From Pirellulales bacterium (GTDB lineage: Bacteria; Planctomycetota; Planctomycetia; Pirellulales; UBA7805), in contig JAQWPY010000128.1 in assembly GCA_029245145.1 (NCBI GenBank), forward strand, positions 1-39,700: DNA of 39,700 bases, given 5' to 3'. Below are positions 1 to 9,763 of this stretch, piece after piece (the first letter of the stretch is position 1; each line of letters starts with the position of its first letter). The notes beneath the pieces were generated by a model, which was given only the letters and a program-made list of their open reading frames with translations, was not told where the DNA came from and ran no database searches. The position numbers were made by a program, and so were the translations under genes.

Positions 1-19
1 ATGATTTTATGGGGGATTT

Positions 20-1858
20 ATGGAAAACAGTTCTGCAAAAATCGATTTATTTTGCTGCCGCGCGCTGCAGGTGATGGTTGCGTGCGTCGCTGTAACCCTG
101 ATACCAGCTTGCCACTTTTGCAGCGGAAAAAAATGGTGGGACCCGCCCACCATGGCGAGATCCAAATTCCGCTGTCATGCTTCCGAAACCATTTCCGAAG
201 TAATTTTCAGACCGCAACGCGACCCGAATATTGCGCACCGGCTGCAGCGTGCAGAGGCTGCCTATACTGCTGCTCAAGAGTGCCGTGAACCACAGCAAGC
301 AGTCGATCATTATTATGAATCCGTGGTCTGGAGTTGGATTTTTATTTGTCGTTATCACAACGAACCACGCGTTGATTTGGAGACCGATCGCGCATGGGAT
401 ATCTACCATTCGAGTTTGGCAAAACTCATCACCGTGGGCCAGGAGGCGGGTCGACTCAACCTCCGCCAAGGACTCCTCGTTCGCAACCCCAGCGGAATGG
501 AAGTAATTCCTATCCACTTTAAAGAATTTCATTGGCCTCAGGGGAGCTTCAACAAACTTGTTACCGTCGGCTGTTATCGCGATAGCAATCTCAAACACCA
601 ATATCGGGCCTGTGGATTGGGCGTACCCCTGGTGGCAATCCAGAAAAATAAATGCAGTCCGCCGGAATTCACCCCCTTCTTTTTGCAGCACACACCGTTT
701 GCGGCAACCTGCATCCTTTACCCGAACCTGCAGCCGTGGACATCAACTGTTGCTCTTCCCTCTTCTCCACCAGTCGCTTCGGGACTTACGCTTTACGATC
801 CACAAAAAGTGGAGACGGTTCAGTATGAGAACACCTCTTTTCGTTTGGCCGCGGATATAACCGCTCCACTCGGTTATCTGGGTCAAGAGACCAACTGGAA
901 TACACTAGAGGAATTTAGCCGCCCTGAGACAGATCCCAAGTTGGCCGGCTTACGGATGCTTGAGCCCTACCAAGCAGAAAAAATCCCCATTCTTTTTGTA
1001 CACGGCCTTTTTTCGGACCCCCAAACCTATCTGGAGATGGCCAATCGCATCCGTGCCTGCCCCGAGCTTACTTCGAGATATCAAATATGGGTGTTCCGCT
1101 ATCCGACCGGTGGAAACTTTTTTTTGTCGGCCGCCAAGCTACGGCAGCAACTGGCCTCACTGGCAGCCCAATGTGAAGCGAAAGGTACCGATCGGCATCT
1201 ACGTGAAATGGTGATCGTCGGCCATAGTTTGGGAGGACTCGTCGCGAAGTTGCAAGTCACCAGCAGCGGATCGACCCTTTGGAATAACGTCGCTCGAGTT
1301 CCCTTGGATCAAGTCGTCGCCACCCCCACACAACGCGAACAACTTCGAAGTGAATTTTTCTTCGCTGCCTCTCCCTATATCAAAACTGCCATATTCATTG
1401 CCGTACCGAACGAGGGGTCACCCTGGGCGCATCGCCCTGTGGGAAAAATAGCATCTCACATGGTGAAATATTCACCGCAACAAGCAGAGCTGCATCGCAC
1501 ATTGATGCAGCAGAACCCCAATGTGTTCCATCCAGATTTACAAAAAAGAATACCCACGAGTGTCGATTTAATGAATCCGGACAACCAACTCCTGCAGGCG
1601 ATCCAAAAAATTCCGCTTGCACCTTGGGCCCAGAGCTATGCGATTGCCGGTACAGGTGGATCTGCCCTTTCGAGAATGGGCCCGTCGGACGGTGTTGTGA
1701 CTCTCCGAAGTGCGACGACACCAGCTGCGGGACAGACCTATTATGTTGATGCCATCCATACGGACATTTTACGCAATTCTTCAACGATCGATATCGTCAC
1801 TCAAATTTTAAGAAACCAAGTATCGCTCGGATACGCTCCAGTCAGCAGCGGGCAGTAA
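20..1858 (+). CDS. alpha/beta hydrolase (lipase-like), probable lipoprotein
   Basis: 612-aa ORF with 'IPILFVHGLFSDPQTYLEMANRI' and nucleophile elbow 'VIVGHSLGGLVAKLQ'. N-terminal hydrophobic stretch ends in a lipobox-like 'LIPAC'. Start codon uncertain. Confidence 0.75.
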   Translation: MENSSAKIDLFCCRALQVMVACVAVTLIPACHFCSGKKWWDPPTMARSKFRCHASETISEVIFRPQRDPNIAHRLQRAEAAYTAAQECREPQQAVDHYYESVVWSWIFICRYHNEPRVDLETDRAWDIYHSSLAKLITVGQEAGRLNLRQGLLVRNPSGMEVIPIHFKEFHWPQGSFNKLVTVGCYRDSNLKHQYRACGLGVPLVAIQKNKCSPPEFTPFFLQHTPFAATCILYPNLQPWTSTVALPSSPPVASGLTLYDPQKVETVQYENTSFRLAADITAPLGYLGQETNWNTLEEFSRPETDPKLAGLRMLEPYQAEKIPILFVHGLFSDPQTYLEMANRIRACPELTSRYQIWVFRYPTGGNFFLSAAKLRQQLASLAAQCEAKGTDRHLREMVIVGHSLGGLVAKLQVTSSGSTLWNNVARVPLDQVVATPTQREQLRSEFFFAASPYIKTAIFIAVPNEGSPWAHRPVGKIASHMVKYSPQQAELHRTLMQQNPNVFHPDLQKRIPTSVDLMNPDNQLLQAIQKIPLAPWAQSYAIAGTGGSALSRMGPSDGVVTLRSATTPAAGQTYYVDAIHTDILRNSSTIDIVTQILRNQVSLGYAPVSSGQ

Positions 1859-1881
1859 TTGTCCGCAGAAGCGCGAGTCGA

Positions 1882-3648
1882 TCATGGTGAAGAAGAGATG
1901 CCGCGCTGCGTAGTCTTCTCATCGTTTTCACCCAACAACTCTTCTGCCTGCTGCACAAGGGAGGCCGCCCATGGTCGATCACCATAAATCAAGCGAATTG
2001 CCCGGCAGATCTGCTTGGTATCTTCCGGATCATCCCGCTGCGCTTGTCGTGCAGCCGCGAGCCGATCAGAAATCAACTTCTTCTCTGCTGCGATTCGTTC
2101 TTCTGCTTGTTGTTGAATGAATGGTAACTGCCCTTCAGCAGCCCGGATAAAGGGTTTAATTTGCTTCTCTTCCGTTAGTGGGCGGTAGAGTGTAATTAAA
2201 GCGGCCAAACGTTGCGCCGCAGTCTCCGGATCGGTTGCAGCGATTTCAAGTGTGGCTAAATATTCCTGCCCTAACGCAGAGTCTCGGTATTTCTTGTTGA
2301 GCAAACGGGCTTGTAAAATGGCGCGTTCCTTGAGTTGAACCCCTTCGATAGATTCCTGGTAACCGAGGATTGTCGCGGCGCGCGGATCCTGAGAATAATA
2401 TTGGAGGAATTGATTAACCTCCTCTTTTACTTCGACAAGACGACCATTCGCTGCGGCAGTGCTTATTCGCACATAGAGCGACTGAGCAGAAGGAGGCTGC
2501 AGAAAGTACCAACCAACTCCGGCAGTAAGAAGCAGCGCAGCGGCAAGAAACCAGGTCGCCCCTGAAATCAGAGGATGGCCCCGGTTTTCCGCCTTTTCTT
2601 CTTCACGGCGTGCTTCCTCGACCGTCGTAAAATGATCTGCTCCCCCAGTCCATCCATCTTTCAGTACGTTTTCGCTATCGCCCTGTATTTCTTTCGATAG
2701 ATCTGCTTCGGCAATATCAATCGTGGCGCCGATCTCATCTTCCGGGTCATCCGCATCGTAGGGGTGAATTTCAAACCCTGAGGTTTCGCTTCCTTGAAGT
2801 GAGGACGCCTGTTCACTTTCACTTCGAAGGGAGAGCGCCTTCTGCATTGCCTCCATTCGCCGCGCCACTAACAGGGCGTTCGGAAATCGATCTCCCGGCT
2901 CTTTTTCGAGAAGTTGCAAAATGATATCACTAAATTCCTTCGGGGTTTCCGGAGCATATTTGCAAACGCTCTCCGGTTGCGTAAAACGTTGCATCTGCAG
3001 CAACTTAAGCATCGATTTGCTTTGGAATGGTGGTCGTCCGGCAAGCAGAGCATACATAACGCCACCGAGACTATAGAGGTCGCAATGATGAGAAATTCGA
3101 CTCCCCTCCGCCTGCTCGGGAGCCATGTATTCGGCGGTTCCCAAAACTCCCCCTTCACTTGTGAATCCGGAGTTTCCAAAGAGCCGCGCAATTCCAAAAT
3201 CGCTCAGCTTTACCTGTTCGTCTCGGGACCAGAGTAAATTGGCAGGTTTGATATCGCGGTGAATGATCCCGTGGTCATGCGCGAGCTTTAGTGCGCGGCA
3301 CAGATCAATCCCTATATGGCAGACCTCCTGCCACGGAAACCGTCGCCTACGGAACAGTTCATCCTCGAGACTACACCCCTCCACTAACTCCATCGCGTAG
3401 TAGATGTTCCCTGCGTGCTCTCCCCACGCATAAATTTCAACGATATGGGGATGTTGAAGTGCTTTAAGAGATTCTATCTCCGACTCAAAACGATCGCGAA
3501 AACCTTCTTGGTTGGCGAGCAATGGCGCAAGAACCTTGACCGCAACCTTCTGGCCGGTGGTTTCATCGATGGCGGCGTAGACGGTGCCCATACCGCCTCT
3601 ACCGAGCTCCCTTTCGATGCGATATGGTCCCAGCTCTGTAAGATCCAT
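1882..3648 (-). CDS. serine/threonine protein kinase (Pkn/Hanks type) with one C-terminal transmembrane helix
   Basis: 'YRIERELGRGGMGTVYAAID', 'HRDIKPANLLW', 'LSDFGIARL', 'GTAEYMAPEQ'; TM segment 'WFLAAALLLTAGVGWYFL' followed by an alpha-helical, TPR-like region. Confidence 0.93.
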   Translation of the reverse strand: MDLTELGPYRIERELGRGGMGTVYAAIDETTGQKVAVKVLAPLLANQEGFRDRFESEIESLKALQHPHIVEIYAWGEHAGNIYYAMELVEGCSLEDELFRRRRFPWQEVCHIGIDLCRALKLAHDHGIIHRDIKPANLLWSRDEQVKLSDFGIARLFGNSGFTSEGGVLGTAEYMAPEQAEGSRISHHCDLYSLGGVMYALLAGRPPFQSKSMLKLLQMQRFTQPESVCKYAPETPKEFSDIILQLLEKEPGDRFPNALLVARRMEAMQKALSLRSESEQASSLQGSETSGFEIHPYDADDPEDEIGATIDIAEADLSKEIQGDSENVLKDGWTGGADHFTTVEEARREEEKAENRGHPLISGATWFLAAALLLTAGVGWYFLQPPSAQSLYVRISTAAANGRLVEVKEEVNQFLQYYSQDPRAATILGYQESIEGVQLKERAILQARLLNKKYRDSALGQEYLATLEIAATDPETAAQRLAALITLYRPLTEEKQIKPFIRAAEGQLPFIQQQAEERIAAEKKLISDRLAAARQAQRDDPEDTKQICRAIRLIYGDRPWAASLVQQAEELLGENDEKTTQRGISSSP

Positions 3649-3817
3649 GTCAAAATCCTACCAATAAATAACCGTTTACTGCAAATGGTACCTATTTTGT
3701 ATCTTCGGTGCGCGCGATATGCTGCCGATCCACGATTCATCAAATTCAAATCAATGTTCGGATACATCATTTATAATCCCATTCGGTGACGATTGTTAGG
3801 AAAGTCAGAGGTCTGGG

Positions 3818-5356
3818 ATGGATAGTTTATCGATAACGCTTTGTCGTACCTCCAATCAAGCTCTAGAACTGGGCATATTTGCCAGAGAATTTCTCTCTGG
3901 TAAGTACGCTCCTCCATCCGAAAGCGTGTTCCAGCGCTTAAAACTTTTCCATCTCGATAGCGTATGTTGTGCCGTTTCGGCATTGGCGTTGGGTACTAAT
4001 GCGCCAAACATCCTACGCAACGAAGCACTCCGCTACACTGTGACTTCTTCGGAGGCTGGAGCAAAATGCTTTGGCTCTCACCTTTCAGTAACTCCCGAAA
4101 AAGCTGTTCTTGCCAACTGTGCGGCCGTACGCGAGTGGGACGCCAATGGAACCAATTTTGGATTTAATCCTGAACAAAAAGCGACGGCAGGCGAATTCGG
4201 CCACAATGATTTCTATCCGGTTGCGTTGGCCGCTGCACAAGTGAAAGGCCTCGATGGCCATCAGTTGCTGTTGGGAATGTTGCTTATTGACGAGATTCGC
4301 GGCCGCCTCGCGGAGGTGTTTAGCCTCAAGGATTATAAAATCGACCATGTCGTCCACGGCGGGATTGCCTCCGCTGTGGTCTATGGGGCAATGATCGGTG
4401 CGACTCCAAAACAAATAGAATCAGCGGTCGGATTGCTGGTCGCACACTATATTCCATTCCGTGCAATTCGTTCCGGTAAACAGTTGTCGGACTCCAAGGG
4501 AGCGAGTGCAGCAATGAGCGCCGAGATGGCCGTCCTTTCCGTACAAAGGGCAATGAGCGGCTTTGTCGGACCGGGAGATGTATTCCGAAATTCGCAAGCA
4601 ATCTTTTGTCTCAACCAACCTCCAGCATCGACGGAAGAAAGCCCGTTTGACCTCACCCTCACGACCGGGGGAGACAATTTCGCCTTACTCGGAATGCACT
4701 TTAAGCTCGGTCTTTACGAGCACCAATCGGCGGGCGGTATCCAGGCGTTAATTAATCTCCTAAGGGATCATCCCCAATTGCTAACCAGTGGCCGATTTCC
4801 GAAAAGAATACAAACTGTAATTTATGAACCTGCCTACGGTATTATCTGTGACCCCTCCAAAAAAAATCCCCAAACGCGTCAAACTGCAGACCATTCGCTT
4901 CCATTTATTTTGGCTGCGGTTTTGGTGAAGGCGTACAAAAGTCAATCAGCGAGTTGGAAGGAACTGATGCTGCTCCCCGAGGATTATACAGAGGAAAAAA
5001 TTCACGACCCGACTATTCGCCAAGTAATCGCCACGATTGACGTAATACATGGTGGAGATCAGTATGATCATCGGTACCCTCAAGGCATTCCAACCGCGGT
5101 GATTTTGGAGCATGCAGATATTGGTCGAATTGAGAGCAAATTGGTAATGTACCCTTTGGGACATGCGAAGTCAGATCATGAAGAGACGCGACACATTCTG
5201 GATCATAAAATAAGCACCCTCGCGAAACTTGGAGTGAAAGATCCGAACGAATTTGTCAACAAAATAAAAACGCTCGAAGATCTCTCTCCTTCTGATGTGC
5301 TCTCGCTTTACGAATGCAACATAGACTGGTGCGACAAAGCGTCGCGAGATTGTTAA
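3818..5356 (+). CDS. MmgE/PrpD family protein (2-methylcitrate dehydratase-like)
   Basis: 512 aa. 'REWDANGTNFG', 'LLLGMLLIDEIRGRLAEVF', 'GAMIGATPKQIESAVGLLVAHYIPFRAIRSGKQLSDSKGASAAMSAEMAVLSVQRAMSGFVGPGDVF', 'QTADHSLPFILAAVLV' are typical of the family. Confidence 0.85.
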   Translation: MDSLSITLCRTSNQALELGIFAREFLSGKYAPPSESVFQRLKLFHLDSVCCAVSALALGTNAPNILRNEALRYTVTSSEAGAKCFGSHLSVTPEKAVLANCAAVREWDANGTNFGFNPEQKATAGEFGHNDFYPVALAAAQVKGLDGHQLLLGMLLIDEIRGRLAEVFSLKDYKIDHVVHGGIASAVVYGAMIGATPKQIESAVGLLVAHYIPFRAIRSGKQLSDSKGASAAMSAEMAVLSVQRAMSGFVGPGDVFRNSQAIFCLNQPPASTEESPFDLTLTTGGDNFALLGMHFKLGLYEHQSAGGIQALINLLRDHPQLLTSGRFPKRIQTVIYEPAYGIICDPSKKNPQTRQTADHSLPFILAAVLVKAYKSQSASWKELMLLPEDYTEEKIHDPTIRQVIATIDVIHGGDQYDHRYPQGIPTAVILEHADIGRIESKLVMYPLGHAKSDHEETRHILDHKISTLAKLGVKDPNEFVNKIKTLEDLSPSDVLSLYECNIDWCDKASRDC

Positions 5357-5375
5357 TCCTCACGATGGTTCAGCA

Positions 5376-6284
5376 GTGTTTGGGTTTTTAAATGTTGATA
5401 AACCGGGCGGCATAACGTCTCGTGCCGTGGTGAACGCGATTGAAGATCGGATTCCCACCGTGAAGGTGGGGCATGCCGGTACGCTGGATCCCCTCGCTAC
5501 CGGCGTATTGATTCTTGGTATTGGTCAGGCAACCCGACTGCTGGAGTATGTCCAGCGCATGCCAAAAACATATGTCGCAACGTTTTTATTTGGTCAATCC
5601 AGTGATACGGATGATATTGAGGGCGAGGTGGTCGCAATAGAGGGTTCGCCCGTTCCTTCGCGCGGAGAGATTGATCGATGCCTACTAGAATTTGAAGGGT
5701 CGATTCTTCAGCAACCGCCAAAATATTCAGCCATCAAGGTCCGCGGTCGCCGCGCCTATGAGATGGCTCGTCGTGGAGAGGCGGTTGATTTGGCTCCCCG
5801 TGAGGTGATGATTCACTCGCTTCAGATTCTGCGATATACGTACCCCGAAATTGAAGTAAAAATAGTCTGCAGTCGAGGCACGTATGTAAGAGCATTGGGG
5901 AGAGATTTTGCTCAACACCTGAATACATCGGCCGTGATGAGCCAACTCTGTCGCACGGCTATCGGAAATTTTGATCACGGGAAATCAGTCACCCTGGAAT
6001 CGATCACCCCAGATTCAGTGGCCCGCTATCTCCTGCCTCCTCAGTCAGGTCTTGAGCAAATCCGCCGTTTTGATCTCACTCAACCACAGGCAGTGGAATT
6101 GTCGCACGGTAGAACTTTAGATTTGGATTTTCCCGAAAAAAAATCGCACCCGCCGGAGGAAGCCTATGGATTATACCAAGGTCAATTGATTGCCGTACTC
6201 AAACGACGGACGGGCACCATCTGGGCACCGCACAAGGTATTTTCTCCACCAAACACCGCAATTACTACAGGCCGCAAAGCTTAA
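5376..6284 (+). CDS. truB: tRNA pseudouridine(55) synthase TruB
   Basis: 'GFLNVDKPGGITSRAVVNAI', 'KVGHAGTLDPLATGVLILGIGQATRL', 'PPKYSAIKVRGRRAYEMARRGE', 'CSRGTYVRALGRDFA'. GTG start. Confidence 0.95.
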   Translation: MFGFLNVDKPGGITSRAVVNAIEDRIPTVKVGHAGTLDPLATGVLILGIGQATRLLEYVQRMPKTYVATFLFGQSSDTDDIEGEVVAIEGSPVPSRGEIDRCLLEFEGSILQQPPKYSAIKVRGRRAYEMARRGEAVDLAPREVMIHSLQILRYTYPEIEVKIVCSRGTYVRALGRDFAQHLNTSAVMSQLCRTAIGNFDHGKSVTLESITPDSVARYLLPPQSGLEQIRRFDLTQPQAVELSHGRTLDLDFPEKKSHPPEEAYGLYQGQLIAVLKRRTGTIWAPHKVFSPPNTAITTGRKA

Positions 6285-6516
6285 ATTTTCTTCTGCCGAA
6301 TATTTTATCAAATCGGCATAATTGCCATCCACCATCTCATATTGTGGAAGTTCCCCGGGTTCTCACGGCAAAAAAAGTAGCCCCACGTTCTAGCGGTGTT
6401 AGACTTCCTTCCGAGAAGCGTGTACTCGGCATGGATCCGGAGTCACGCGATTTGAAATTTACGCTCTGATTGCGATTGGAATAAAAGTTGGGCATGGACG
6501 CGCCCCTGGTCACTCA

Positions 6517-6532
6517 GGCCGCGTCAGCGGCC
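6517..6532 (+). other. perfect hairpin GGCCGC-GTCA-GCGGCC in the truB-ftsK intergenic region, no U-tract
   Basis: Exact 6-bp inverted repeat with tetraloop about 28 bp upstream of the ftsK ATG at 6561. Confidence 0.4.
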
Positions 6533-6560
6533 ACAATTTAATTTGTTGGCGTCTGCGTTC

Positions 6561-9527
6561 ATGTTCGAGAATCGTAATATCAAACAAGATCTCTTTGCGC
6601 TGGGTCTTTTAGCGATCGCCGTATTTCTCTCGCTTGCCGTGATCTCGTACGAGCGTTCGGATCCCTCGCTAAGCAATCCAGCAGGTGCGCTGGTCTATCC
6701 ACCCCAAGGCGAAATCAGCAATCTGTGCGGTTTGGCAGGGGCCTGGACGGCTGACCTTCTGCTAAGATTTGCAGGAATCGGAACGTACTACTTTGTCATT
6801 TCGCTGATTGTTTTCGATGTCTTTTTACTAAGAAGAAAAAAAATAAGTCAGCACTGGGTACGCTTTTCCGGATGGTTTATTTCCCTCTTCGGATTGACCA
6901 CACTTGCCGCGCTGGCAATATCCCACTTTTTTCCACCCCTTTGGGGCGGTCCTGAGTTGGGTGCCGGTGGACTCCTCGGCGCGGTGGGCAGCGAGTTGCT
7001 TTTAATGCATTTTGCGGTGGCAGGGGCATATATTTTAGCCACGAGCGTTTTCCTCGCAGGGCTCGTGATGTGCACCGACTATTTAGTCTTTCGGATTGCA
7101 TCGGCCAGCGTCGGGCATCTGACCACATGGACACGACGTGCAATGGGCATGGTCGCTCCCGCCGGATTGAAAGACAGAACCACATTGAAAGCTGCGGCAG
7201 AAGAGTGCGAAGAAGAGGAATACGAATATGAGGATGAAGAAGACTATGAAGACGAAGAAGAGCCTCCCGTCAGTGTGAGGATTCGAGGCCGCAAAAAGGC
7301 CGATCCTAAAGAGGATGATCAATACGAAGAAGAAACGGACGAGGAGGATTACGAAGAAGACGAAATCGAGGATGAGGATGAGGAAGAGGAGGCGCCTCCT
7401 GCAAGACTTCCTCGTCGGAGTCGCCGTAAGCGTCGCATTGCGTCGTCGCTGAAGATAAAAAAACCGGCCAGTCCAAATGAACGTGAGGCGATGATTGAGT
7501 CGTTAGAGGCCGCTAGTCAAGAAAGTAGTCTCGAAAACTTTCAATTGCCCAGCGTTGAACTTCTTCTTCCCTCTGAGGAGATGGAGTACGACAACCACGA
7601 AAAAGAGGTGCGTCGCAAAGCAAAAACGCTTGAGAAAACCTTTGCAGACTTTGGCTTCAATGTTCGAGTGGTTGAAATCGAAACAGGGCCAGTTATCGCA
7701 CAGTATGAAGTTGAATTAGAAGCGGGTTTACGATTAGCAAAAATTACCAACCTCGCTGACGATTTAGCGATTGCGTTACGCGTTCCGAGCGTACGTATTG
7801 TGGCACCAATTCCCGGGAAAAATACGGTTGGCATCGAAATTCCCAATACCACGCGATCCATGGTTCGTTTACGCGAGGTCATGGAAGAAGACCACAGCAA
7901 GTGGCAGAAGATGAAAATACCGGTTTTCCTAGGGAAAGATGTTTCGGGCAAGGCAACCTCTGTGGATCTTGCCAGCCTGCCTCACCTGTTGATTGCAGGT
8001 CGAACGGGTACAGGAAAGAGCGTATGTCTCAATTCGATCATCACCTCTATGGTCATGACGCGTCGCCCCGACGAGGTCAAGATGCTCATGATCGATCCAA
8101 AGATGGTGGAGTTGAGTCCTTACAAAAAGCTTCCACACCTCATGCATCCGGTTGTGACCGACATGAAAAAAGCGGAAGCCATTTTGGCCTGGGCTGTGGA
8201 TAAGATGGAAGAGCGCTATAGCCTTCTGGCAAAGGCGGGCGTACGGCATGTCAGTTCGTATAATCAATTGGGAGAACAAGAATTACTCGATCGGATGCAG
8301 CCTGAAAATGATGAAGAGAAGGCCAATATTCCCCGCCATCTTCCCTACGTTGTGATCATTGCTGATGAAATGGCGGACCTGATGATGACTTCCGCAAAGG
8401 AGGTGGAGGGGCACATTATTCGGTTAGCACAAAAAAGTCGTGCGGTGGGAATCCATCTTGTGCTTGCTACTCAGAAACCGACGGTGGATGTCATTACCGG
8501 TTTGATTAAATCCAACCTCCCGGCACGAATTGCCTTTCAGGTCGCGAGTCGCACCGACAGTCGTGTCGTACTGGACGAAATGGGCGCCGATAAGCTCCTC
8601 GGTAACGGAGATATGCTCTTCCTTGGCGCGGGAACAAGCACTCTTCTTCGGGGTCAAGGAACGTATCTTACCGATGAGGAAATCACCCGGGTGGTGGATA
8701 GTGTGGCCACAAACGAACCGCAATTTGTCGACGAACTGGTCCAACTGAAACCGGCTAATACCGACGAGGGCGCCGGGGCAGAGAATAAAAACAAAGATGC
8801 TCTCTACGACTCGGCAGTGAATGTTGTCATTGGAGAAGGAAGGGGCAGTGTTTCCTTACTGCAACGGTGTCTCGGTATTGGCTATGGACGCGCCGCGCGC
8901 TTGATCGATTTTATGGCCGAAGATGGGATTGTCGGTCCTTACAATGGGTCTCAGGCACGCGAAGTCTTACTTACCGCAGAGCAATGGGAGTCAATGAGTG
9001 AAGAGCAGACAGTAGGTGTTCAAGGCACTGCTGTCGAAGCCGAGTATGAAGAAGCCGAGGAGTACGCTGAGCTGCGTGATAACGAGGTAGATGATCTCGA
9101 CGAAGAGGATGACGACAATCTCGCCGACTATGAAGAAGCCGAATCCGAAGAGGATGAGTATCTAGAGGATGGAGCGGCAGAGGAAGATGCAGAGGAGGAC
9201 GAGGCCCAATACGATGAAGGTGAATATGAAGAGAATGAGGCCGTCCAGGATGAAGATGATGACGAAGAATGGGAGGAGGAAGAGGCACCCCAAGATGAGG
9301 TAGCGGAGGGCGAGGACGACACCGAGGAAGATGACGTCGAGGAATGGGAGGAAGCGGAAGGCGACGAAGAGGAGTGGGAGGAGGCCGAGGCGGAGGACAC
9401 CGAAGAGGATGCCGAGGAAGATGACGTCGAGGAATGGGAGGAAGCGGAAGGCGACGAAGAGGAATGGGAGGACGAGGAATCAGAAGAAGAAGCCTACGAC
9501 GAGGAATATAAAGAGGAAGCGGTGTAG
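6561..9527 (+). CDS. ftsK: DNA translocase FtsK/SpoIIIE with acidic linker and acidic C-terminal tail
   Basis: N-terminal TM helices. Motor motifs 'HLLIAGRTGTGKSVCLNSIITSM', 'VVIIADEMADLMM', 'VGIHLVLATQKPTVDVITGLIKSNLPARIAFQVASRTDSRVVLDEMGADKLLGNGDML'. Gamma-like winged helix 'GSVSLLQRCLGIGYGRAARLIDFMAEDGIVG'. ORF track starts at a TTG (6543); the ATG at 6561 is preferred. Confidence 0.95.
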   Translation: MFENRNIKQDLFALGLLAIAVFLSLAVISYERSDPSLSNPAGALVYPPQGEISNLCGLAGAWTADLLLRFAGIGTYYFVISLIVFDVFLLRRKKISQHWVRFSGWFISLFGLTTLAALAISHFFPPLWGGPELGAGGLLGAVGSELLLMHFAVAGAYILATSVFLAGLVMCTDYLVFRIASASVGHLTTWTRRAMGMVAPAGLKDRTTLKAAAEECEEEEYEYEDEEDYEDEEEPPVSVRIRGRKKADPKEDDQYEEETDEEDYEEDEIEDEDEEEEAPPARLPRRSRRKRRIASSLKIKKPASPNEREAMIESLEAASQESSLENFQLPSVELLLPSEEMEYDNHEKEVRRKAKTLEKTFADFGFNVRVVEIETGPVIAQYEVELEAGLRLAKITNLADDLAIALRVPSVRIVAPIPGKNTVGIEIPNTTRSMVRLREVMEEDHSKWQKMKIPVFLGKDVSGKATSVDLASLPHLLIAGRTGTGKSVCLNSIITSMVMTRRPDEVKMLMIDPKMVELSPYKKLPHLMHPVVTDMKKAEAILAWAVDKMEERYSLLAKAGVRHVSSYNQLGEQELLDRMQPENDEEKANIPRHLPYVVIIADEMADLMMTSAKEVEGHIIRLAQKSRAVGIHLVLATQKPTVDVITGLIKSNLPARIAFQVASRTDSRVVLDEMGADKLLGNGDMLFLGAGTSTLLRGQGTYLTDEEITRVVDSVATNEPQFVDELVQLKPANTDEGAGAENKNKDALYDSAVNVVIGEGRGSVSLLQRCLGIGYGRAARLIDFMAEDGIVGPYNGSQAREVLLTAEQWESMSEEQTVGVQGTAVEAEYEEAEEYAELRDNEVDDLDEEDDDNLADYEEAESEEDEYLEDGAAEEDAEEDEAQYDEGEYEENEAVQDEDDDEEWEEEEAPQDEVAEGEDDTEEDDVEEWEEAEGDEEEWEEAEAEDTEEDAEEDDVEEWEEAEGDEEEWEDEESEEEAYDEEYKEEAV
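9322..9472 (+). repeat. direct repeat, about 61 bp unit at 90-bp spacing, inside the acidic tail of ftsK
   Basis: 'ccgaggaagatgacgtcgaggaatgggaggaagcggaaggcgacgaagagga(g/a)tgggagga' occurs at 9322-9382 and 9412-9472 with one mismatch. Confidence 0.85.
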
Positions 9528-9723
9528 GGCGAAAGCCGCAATCGCGAGCAGCGCTTGATTCACCCGATTGACACCCCGTGGTTCCATTTTTATCCTAAAC
9601 AAATGTGTTTCGCGGTGTTGGGTCACAACCATTTCAACCGCAATCTAATGCGTGTTAGCAGGTTCCGATTTAGCAATTAAACCATTTCCATCTCGCCGCC
9701 CCACTACCCGACGGTACACGTGG

Positions 9724-9753
9724 CCCTGAGGTTATTGTTCCTCAGGGTTTTTT
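9724..9753 (+). terminator. intrinsic-terminator-like hairpin CCCTGAGG-ttattgtt-CCTCAGGG-TTTTTT
   Basis: Perfect 8-bp stem, 8-nt loop, 6-T run. The T-run ends 10 nt before the cimA ATG at 9764. Confidence 0.8.
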
Positions 9754-9763
9754 CTTAAATGCT

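Noticed and set aside
47-691. 214-aa minus-strand ORF opposite the first hydrolase
   Set aside because: No recognisable motifs and fully antisense to a well-supported CDS.
9128-9400. Minus-strand poly-Ser ORF 'MSSASASSHSSSSPSASS...'
   Set aside because: It is the antisense reading of the GAA/GAG/GAC-rich ftsK acidic tail; no independent coding signal.
9528-9763. T-box riboswitch upstream of cimA-valS
   Set aside because: Terminator hairpin present, but I could not find the conserved T-box sequence or a specifier stem.
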